Origin: Synergistaceae bacterium
GTDB lineage: Bacteria > Synergistota > Synergistia > Synergistales > Aminobacteriaceae
Assembly (NCBI GenBank): GCA_017540085.1
Contig: JAFYBQ010000019.1
Coordinates: forward strand, 1-54,328
DNA: 54,328 nt
Direction: 5' to 3'
The notes below the pieces were generated by a model. It did no database searches. It was not told the origin of the DNA and saw only the letters and a list, made by a program, of their open reading frames with translations. Positions 49,476 to 54,328 of the stretch are shown piece after piece. The position numbers were made by a program, and so were the translations under genes. Every line of letters begins with the position of its first letter. Position 1 is the first letter of the stretch.

Positions 49476-50564
49476 TCAGTGTTTGCGGATAATTTCACGT
49501 ATTATGCTCATTCCCCCGCGCACTAAATCACAGTCCGCCTGGCTTCCCATATGCCCGACACGGAAGACTCTTCCCGCTAATTTCCCGTAGTTGCCCCCGA
49601 CAGCGAGTCCCCGTTCGCGCAATGCCCCGTCAAATTCCGGCCATGTGAATCCGTCAGGCACATAGAAAGCTGTTACTGTAGGCGATAAATATTCCGCGCT
49701 CTTTGGGAAAAGCCGCAGTCCCATTTCACGCCCAAGATCCCGGCATAACTCCGCGGCGTTTTTGTGGCGTTCAATTACGGCCTCCTGCCCCTCTCGCATA
49801 ATCATCTTCAGGGAAATATTAAGAGCCTTCATCGCGTTCCAGTCGTGAGTGTAGGGTGTGAAGTGTTCACGGGGGACATTTTCCCAGCCCAAATATGACT
49901 CATAGCCGGAATAATTCACGTCATGTATGACTTCCCACGCTCTTTGTGATATTGATGATATTGACAGGCACGGAGGCAGCGACAAAACTTTTTGGCTTCC
50001 CAAGAGGCCGATGTCGATTCCGCATTCGTCAGCGAAAAGCTCAGACCCTCCTGCGGACGACACAAAGTCAACAACAAAAAGCGCGCCAAACTCGCGGGCA
50101 ATGCTCCCGATTTCAGCGAGGCACGGCGTTATTGTCCCTGAAGGTGTCTCACAATGGACAGCCGTAATCACGTCAGGCCGGAAGACTCCCGCGTGTTCAT
50201 GGACTCTTTCAGGGTCAGGGACTTCATCATACGGGAACGCGCAAATCTCAGCCACAGCTCCGAGACTCCGCGCCATTTCCGCGAACCCCTCGCCGAATAT
50301 CCCGGACGACACAGCAAGAAGCCTGCTTCCCGGCCTAAGCGTACATTTCAGCGATGCCCATAATACTGACATTGCCTCGCCGGATGTGATGACTATATCA
50401 TTTTTTGTGTGAATAAGTTTCTGCGTCAGTGATTGATTCTCGCGGTAAAGGGTGAAAAATTCGTCCTCAATGTCGGGGCTTCCGTAATCACTGCTCCATG
50501 CTGATTTTATTTCTTCTGGGACTCTGACGGGGCCGGGGATAAGTCCGATTCTGTAACGCTCCAT
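49476..50564 (-). CDS. Class V aminotransferase (alanine-glyoxylate / serine-pyruvate type)
   Basis: The 362-residue PLP enzyme starts with YRIGLIPGPVRVPEEIKSAW (the GPxxVPxxV motif), has DIVITSGEAMSVLWASL, AVHCETPSGTITP (substrate loop), VVDFVSSAGGSEL (PLP ring Asp), the Lys in GLLGSQKVLSLPPCLS, and the final FRVGHMGSQADCD. It belongs to the serine-pyruvate/alanine-glyoxylate group, which also includes phosphonate and phosphoserine relatives; exact substrates are unknown. Convergent to recF with only 7 bases between. The upstream region on the minus strand is next to the mnmG promoter. Confidence 0.88.
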   Translation of the reverse strand: MERYRIGLIPGPVRVPEEIKSAWSSDYGSPDIEDEFFTLYRENQSLTQKLIHTKNDIVITSGEAMSVLWASLKCTLRPGSRLLAVSSGIFGEGFAEMARSLGAVAEICAFPYDEVPDPERVHEHAGVFRPDVITAVHCETPSGTITPCLAEIGSIAREFGALFVVDFVSSAGGSELFADECGIDIGLLGSQKVLSLPPCLSISSISQRAWEVIHDVNYSGYESYLGWENVPREHFTPYTHDWNAMKALNISLKMIMREGQEAVIERHKNAAELCRDLGREMGLRLFPKSAEYLSPTVTAFYVPDGFTWPEFDGALRERGLAVGGNYGKLAGRVFRVGHMGSQADCDLVRGGMSIIREIIRKH

Positions 50565-50637
50565 AACACTATCTCTTCCCTTTCTGCTGACGGGGTTTCG
50601 AGGTGAGAATGATATTATACGCGGTATTCACAGCCTG

Positions 50638-50643
50638 TATAAT
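50638..50643 (+). promoter_or_regulatory. Probable -10 element of mnmG
   Basis: TATAAT preceded by CTG, 40 bases before the chosen GTG start. The TTATAC at -35 spacing is weak. This is in the 119-base gap after the divergent aminotransferase gene. Confidence 0.5.
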
Positions 50644-50683
50644 CATTCCCATCACAAAAATTTTCACGGGGGACTTCATTTCA

Positions 50684-52582
50684 GTGTATCAGGACTCATA
50701 TCAGGTAATCGTAATCGGCGGAGGCCACGCAGGATGTGAAGCGGCGTTAGCGTGTTCGCGAATGGGAATCCGTACCCTAATGCTGAATCTTAATGTCGAC
50801 AATACAGCATTAATGCCCTGCAACCCGTCAATAGGAGGCCCGGCAAAAGGTCATCTAGTGCGCGAAATTTCAGCGTTAGGCGGAGAACAGGCAAGGGCGG
50901 CGGACTATTCGACTCTCATGATTCGCTGGCTGAACACGTCAAAGGGCGCGGCGGTCAGAGCATTGCGGGCGCAGTGTGATCCGTTCATGTACAGCAGGTA
51001 CTACAGGAAATTGCTGACGGCGCAAAACAATCTCGACATACATCAGGACGAGGCAGAAGAGATTCTGACGGAGGGCGGGAAAATTTCGGGCGTTCTCACC
51101 CGGCACGGCTCACGCTATAATGCGCGGGCTGTCGTGATTGCGGGAGGGGTATACATGGCCGGGCGAGTCTTCATGGGTGATATTTCGTTCAGCTCCGGGC
51201 CTATGGGTCAGCAAAATTCCGCAAAGCTCGCACAGTCCCTTTCACGTTTGGGCATTAATACCGGGAAAATGCGTACCGACACGACTCCCCGTCTCAACAT
51301 TCACACGATAGACTTCACCGGGATGACTCCGCAATTGTCCGAGAATGAGCCGCTCTGCTTTGACATTTTCGGGGAAGGGATGATTTATGCCGACTCGGAT
51401 TATGCCTGCTATTTTTCGCGGACGACAGAGAAGACCTACGAAATTTTGTCGCGGAATATTTCACGGTCTCCGCTTGTTACCGGGGACGTTTCAGCACATG
51501 GCCCGCGCTACTGCCCGTCGATTGAGGATAAATTTTTGCGCTTCCCTGACCACATAACGCACCCGATTGTGTTTGAGCCTGTATCGCCGTCAAATGATGA
51601 AGTCTACGTGCAGAATTTTTCCACGAGCCTGCCCTACGATGTGCAAGCCGAAATGATACACTCCCTTCCCGGCTGTGAACACGCAAAAATCATAAAGCCC
51701 GGCTACGGAATCGAGTACACATACATTTTGCCGAATCAGTTAAAGCACTCGCTAGAGAACAAGAATATACCCGGCCTGTTTTGCGCGGGCCAGGTGAACG
51801 GGACATCAGGCTACGAGGAAGCCGCCGCTCAGGGAATATTAGCGGGCATAAACGCGGCCATGTATGTGCGTAATGATGAGCCAATAATATTGGGACGCGA
51901 TGAGGGATATTTGGGCGTTCTTGTCGATGACCTGACAACGAAAAACACCGATGAGCCTTACAGAATGCTTACAGGAAGGTGCGAGCATAGATTGTTATTG
52001 AGATGGGACAACGCCCCGCACAGATTATCGCGTTACGGGAGGAAGGCAGGACTGATTGACGACTCTCGCTGGGCATTCTTGGAGGAAAGATTCAGGCGTG
52101 AAGATGACGAGATTACGCGGCTGAAGTCAGCAAAAATTTCACCGTCAGCAGAAATTGAGACATTATGCGCGGCATACGGTGCTGAAATTCTGACCGAGAC
52201 AATGACTCTTGCCGACTACATGAAGCACAGGGGAGTAACATATGAGCTTGCGGAAAAATTATCGCCGTCAGCAGAAAAACTCACACGCGAGGAAGCAGCC
52301 CATGTTGAGACGGAAATACGTTACGCGGGGTATCTTGAGCGTGAGAACAGAGTCGCAGGGAGAATGAAGAGTCTTGACGGCGCGAAAATCCCGGATGATT
52401 TCGACTATGACTCAGTGAAGGGACTCAGAGCCGAGAGCCTGCAGAAATTGAAGCGTTACAGGCCGGAATCGCTCGGCCATGCTCTGAGGATTTCGGGCGT
52501 TACTCCTGTTGACGTACAATTGATTTCGGTGATACTTTCGCGGGATGAGAGGAGGGGTAATCTAGATAGCATAAAAATATAA
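50684..52582 (+). CDS. mnmG: tRNA uridine-5-carboxymethylaminomethyl modification enzyme MnmG
   Basis: MnmG (GidA), with MnmE, installs the cmnm5 group at wobble U34. The product is 632 residues from the GTG at 50684, which fits the family. Motifs: QVIVIGGGHAGCEAALA (FAD-binding), LMPCNPSIGGPAKGHLVREI, RWLNTSKGAAVRALRAQCD, GTYMAGR-like VYMAGRVFMGD, GLFCAGQVNGTSGYEEAAAQG, RCEHRLLLRWDNA. The GTG is chosen over earlier in-frame codons because the upstream part overlaps the promoter and is not conserved. Its final codons run into the AT-rich edge of the IS607 element, so the last about six residues (LDSIKI) may be IS-derived. Confidence 0.93.
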   Translation: MYQDSYQVIVIGGGHAGCEAALACSRMGIRTLMLNLNVDNTALMPCNPSIGGPAKGHLVREISALGGEQARAADYSTLMIRWLNTSKGAAVRALRAQCDPFMYSRYYRKLLTAQNNLDIHQDEAEEILTEGGKISGVLTRHGSRYNARAVVIAGGVYMAGRVFMGDISFSSGPMGQQNSAKLAQSLSRLGINTGKMRTDTTPRLNIHTIDFTGMTPQLSENEPLCFDIFGEGMIYADSDYACYFSRTTEKTYEILSRNISRSPLVTGDVSAHGPRYCPSIEDKFLRFPDHITHPIVFEPVSPSNDEVYVQNFSTSLPYDVQAEMIHSLPGCEHAKIIKPGYGIEYTYILPNQLKHSLENKNIPGLFCAGQVNGTSGYEEAAAQGILAGINAAMYVRNDEPIILGRDEGYLGVLVDDLTTKNTDEPYRMLTGRCEHRLLLRWDNAPHRLSRYGRKAGLIDDSRWAFLEERFRREDDEITRLKSAKISPSAEIETLCAAYGAEILTETMTLADYMKHRGVTYELAEKLSPSAEKLTREEAAHVETEIRYAGYLERENRVAGRMKSLDGAKIPDDFDYDSVKGLRAESLQKLKRYRPESLGHALRISGVTPVDVQLISVILSRDERRGNLDSIKI

Positions 52583-52601
52583 TTTAGTGTAAAATAGTGC
52601 T

Positions 52602-53219
52602 ATGGAAAACACGTATAACATAGCACAAGCAGCAAAATATTTAGGCTTTAAGGTAAAAACACTCCAAAAGTGGGACAGGGAAGGAAGGTTAATTCCCGCT
52701 TATCGAACTAAAACTAATCGGAGAGTTTATACGCAAAGCCAGCTTGACGAATTTATAGGATTGCGGACGCAAGATACACGCACAAGAGTTATAGCCTATT
52801 GCCGAGTATCAAGTACAGCACAGAAGCCGGATTTAGTAAATCAGCTTGAAATCCTGAAAGAATATTGCTCAAAGTCTGGATTATCTAACGTAGAGTTTAT
52901 CTCGGAAATCGGCGGCGGATTAAACTTTGAGCGCAAGAAATTCCTTGAGATTATGGACGCAGTAGAACGGTATGAAGTGAAAATGCTGATAATCGCCCAT
53001 AAAGACAGGTTAGCGCGTTTCGGTTTTGAATATTTCCGTCATTTTCTTGCAAAACATAACTGCGAGCTTGTAATCCTGAATGATGAAAAAATGTCGCCAG
53101 AGCCGGAAATGGTAGAAGACTTAATGACAATAATACATTGTTTCAGTTCACGGCTTTACGGGTTAAGGAATTACCGCAAGTCGCTCAAAGAGGCATTAAA
53201 GAATGGGCAAACGTCTTAG
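52602..53219 (+). CDS. tnpA: IS607 transposase, serine recombinase
   Basis: TnpA of IS607 catalyses excision and insertion as a small serine recombinase. The 205-residue product has an N-terminal MerR-like HTH (NIAQAAKYLGFKVKTLQKWD) and then the catalytic domain with IAYCRVSSTAQKPDLVNQLE (active Ser near residue 70), MLIIAHKDRLARFGFEYF, and a C-terminal SRLYGLRNYRK segment. All typical elements are present and intact. ATG 52602 has no ribosome site, but TAAAAT lies 6 bases upstream, so the transcript could be leaderless. Confidence 0.93.
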   Translation: MENTYNIAQAAKYLGFKVKTLQKWDREGRLIPAYRTKTNRRVYTQSQLDEFIGLRTQDTRTRVIAYCRVSSTAQKPDLVNQLEILKEYCSKSGLSNVEFISEIGGGLNFERKKFLEIMDAVERYEVKMLIIAHKDRLARFGFEYFRHFLAKHNCELVILNDEKMSPEPEMVEDLMTIIHCFSSRLYGLRNYRKSLKEALKNGQTS

Positions 53220-54328
53220 AGCGTATAAAGTAGAACTAAAACCCACAGACGAACAAATACAAAAAATCGAGCGCACTATAGGCGTATGTCGTTATGTCTA
53301 CAATCTTTTCATAGGTATTAACCGAGATAATTACCGTAACAGCACTCAAAGCTATATGTCAGGCTATGATTTCTCAAAATGGCTGAACAATGAATACAGG
53401 AAGGCTAACCCTGATAAGTTATGGATATGGGAAGTATCATCAAAAGCAGTGAAAAAATCCATAATGAACGCAGATACAGCATATAAAAATTACCTGAAAG
53501 GTAAGGCAGGATTTCCGAATTTCAAGAAGCGTAACGGGCGACCATCAAGTATGTATCTTCCGCGCAATAATCTAAATGATTTGATGATAGAGCGTCATAA
53601 AGGGAAAATCCCTACATTAGGTTGGGTACGTTTTAAGGAACGCGGTTACGTCCCATGCAAAACAAAAGCAGTAAGCGTAACAATAACGAAACGAGCAGGA
53701 AGATATTTTGCGTCATTCTTGTTTGAGATAAATACAGCTAATCCCGTCAGCACAACACAATCTGAAGCTATAGGAATAGACTTAGGGATAAAAAGTTTTG
53801 CGGTAGTCTCTGATGGCAGGAATTATCCGAATATCAACAAGTCCGAACGAGCAAGGAAATTAATCAAGAGGCTGAAGCGTGAACAGCGTAAATTTTCGCG
53901 CAAGATACATAAACTTAAACAACGAAAGGAGGAAACTGCTAGTAAAAAGTGTAAGCGTTCAAACCTAGACAAACAAAGGCTAAAAGTACAGCGGGCGTAT
54001 ATGAGACTAACGAATAAGCGTCATGACTATATCAACAAAACTGTACATGAAATAGTAAGCAGACGGCCTGAATATATCACGATAGAAGACTTGAACGTGT
54101 CGGGAATGCTGAAGAACCGCCATTTATCACGGGCAATAGCTGAATGTGAATTTTATTACTTCCGCGCATTGCTTGAACGGTAAGTGCCGTGAGTATGGGA
54201 TACAACTGCGAATAGTAGACAGATTTTATGCAAGCAGTAAAACGTGTTCCCGATGTGGACATATCAAGAAGGATTTGAAGCTGTCAGACCGTGTATATGA
54301 GTGTACAGAATGCGGATTAGTAATTGAC
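53203..54328 (+). pseudogene. tnpB: TnpB RNA-guided nuclease gene, frameshifted and cut by the window end
   Basis: TnpB is an RuvC nuclease guided by an element-derived RNA and ancestral to Cas12. The first frame (326 residues, 53203-54183) includes the N-terminal HTH-like part (TDEQIQKIERTIGVCRYVYN), the RuvC-I Asp in EAIGIDLGIKSFAVVSDG (residue 193), a basic helix, and the RuvC-II Glu in YITIEDLNVSGML (residue 295). It then stops at TAA 54181. The next frame, from 54182, continues with KCREYGIQLRIVDRFYASSK, the zinc-finger pairs CSRCG and CTECG, and GLVID up to the window end. This is a one-base frameshift; removing the T at 54181 restores the family sequence. The last RuvC Asp is expected further on. 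Confidence 0.85.

Larger units (their letters stand above)
52561..54328 (+). mobile_element. IS607-family element, right end outside the window
   Basis: From about 52565 the sequence becomes much AT-richer than the host genes, and two IS607-type genes follow. tnpA encodes a MerR-like HTH plus serine recombinase, and tnpB overlaps it by 17 bases. The left boundary is approximate; IS607 elements lack terminal inverted repeats and make no target duplication. The guide RNA that TnpB uses and the right end would lie beyond 54328. Confidence 0.85.

Noticed and set aside
54175-54190. Programmed frameshifting in tnpB
   Set aside because: No slippery heptamer or following stem is visible, and TnpB is not known to need it; a mutation or read error is simpler.
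1-54328. CRISPR arrays, rRNA or tRNA genes, prophage
   Set aside because: No regularly spaced repeats, no tRNA cloverleaf or rRNA-like sequence, and no phage structural genes were seen.
1-54328. Apparent abundance of GANTC sites as a sign of CcrM-like methylation
   Set aside because: The excess seems explained by frequent GGAGTC and GGAATC codon pairs; no methyltransferase gene is in the window and I could not do a proper count.

Overview
The window is one continuous stretch of bacterial chromosome, densely packed (largest gene-free gap about 230 bases), with moderate GC and frequent TTG and GTG starts after strong AAGGAGG-type ribosome sites. Gene content points to a strict anaerobe: acetate kinase, a group B [FeFe] hydrogenase, a tripartite tricarboxylate (TTT) transporter, FabK-type fatty acid synthesis under FapR, PTS-dependent dihydroxyacetone kinase, and no respiratory genes. 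The order mreBCD-mrdA-minCDE-rodA and fapR-plsX-fabK-fabD-fabG-acpP-fabF-rnc, together with the TTT transporter, suggests a gut-type member of Synergistota. A clostridial or Negativicutes relative cannot be excluded from sequence alone.

Layout. (1) 1-5.3 kb: ackA, DUF177/yceD, rpmF, then htpG followed by an unusual acidic protein with eight PEIVSTPETVTQEV-like repeats, closed by a strong terminator. (2) 5.3-15.2 kb: an aldarate (glucarate/galactarate) module: tctC-tctB-tctA uptake genes, gudD, a LarA-family protein and garD. It is interrupted after gudD by a terminator and a two-gene unit encoding a membrane-anchored TIR protein and a secreted protein of unknown function. (3) 15.2-17.3 kb: dhaL-dhaM-dhaK. 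(4) 17.4-24.9 kb: a fatty acid synthesis operon with no fabH between plsX and fabK, then rnc and a ZnuA-like exported protein. (5) 25.0-30.6 kb: tadA, recJ, a (p)ppGpp synthetase/hydrolase gene broken by an in-frame TAG, dtd and a metallo-beta-lactamase-fold hydrolase. (6) 30.6-37.7 kb: rod-shape and division-site genes mreBCD, mrdA, minCDE, rodA. (7) 37.7-45.4 kb: mixed single genes (mazG, hsp20, an ABC-F ATPase, a glycosyltransferase-like gene, a flavodoxin-fold reductase, an MFS permease, a His-rich exported protein, ogt). (8) 45.4-50.6 kb: a monomeric [FeFe] hydrogenase, dnaN-recF, and a class V aminotransferase. (9) 50.7-54.3 kb: mnmG, then an AT-rich IS607-family element whose tnpB carries a frameshift and runs off the end of the window.

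How the genes fit together. TctABC plus GudD and GarD would import an aldaric acid and dehydrate D-glucarate and galactarate to keto-deoxy-glucarate. The following aldolase and reductase are not in the window. AckA and the hydrogenase would serve fermentative energy conservation. The most notable items are the in-frame amber codon in rel, the TIR/secreted-protein pair inside the aldarate module, and a 13-base motif shared upstream of the two heat-shock genes htpG and hsp20.
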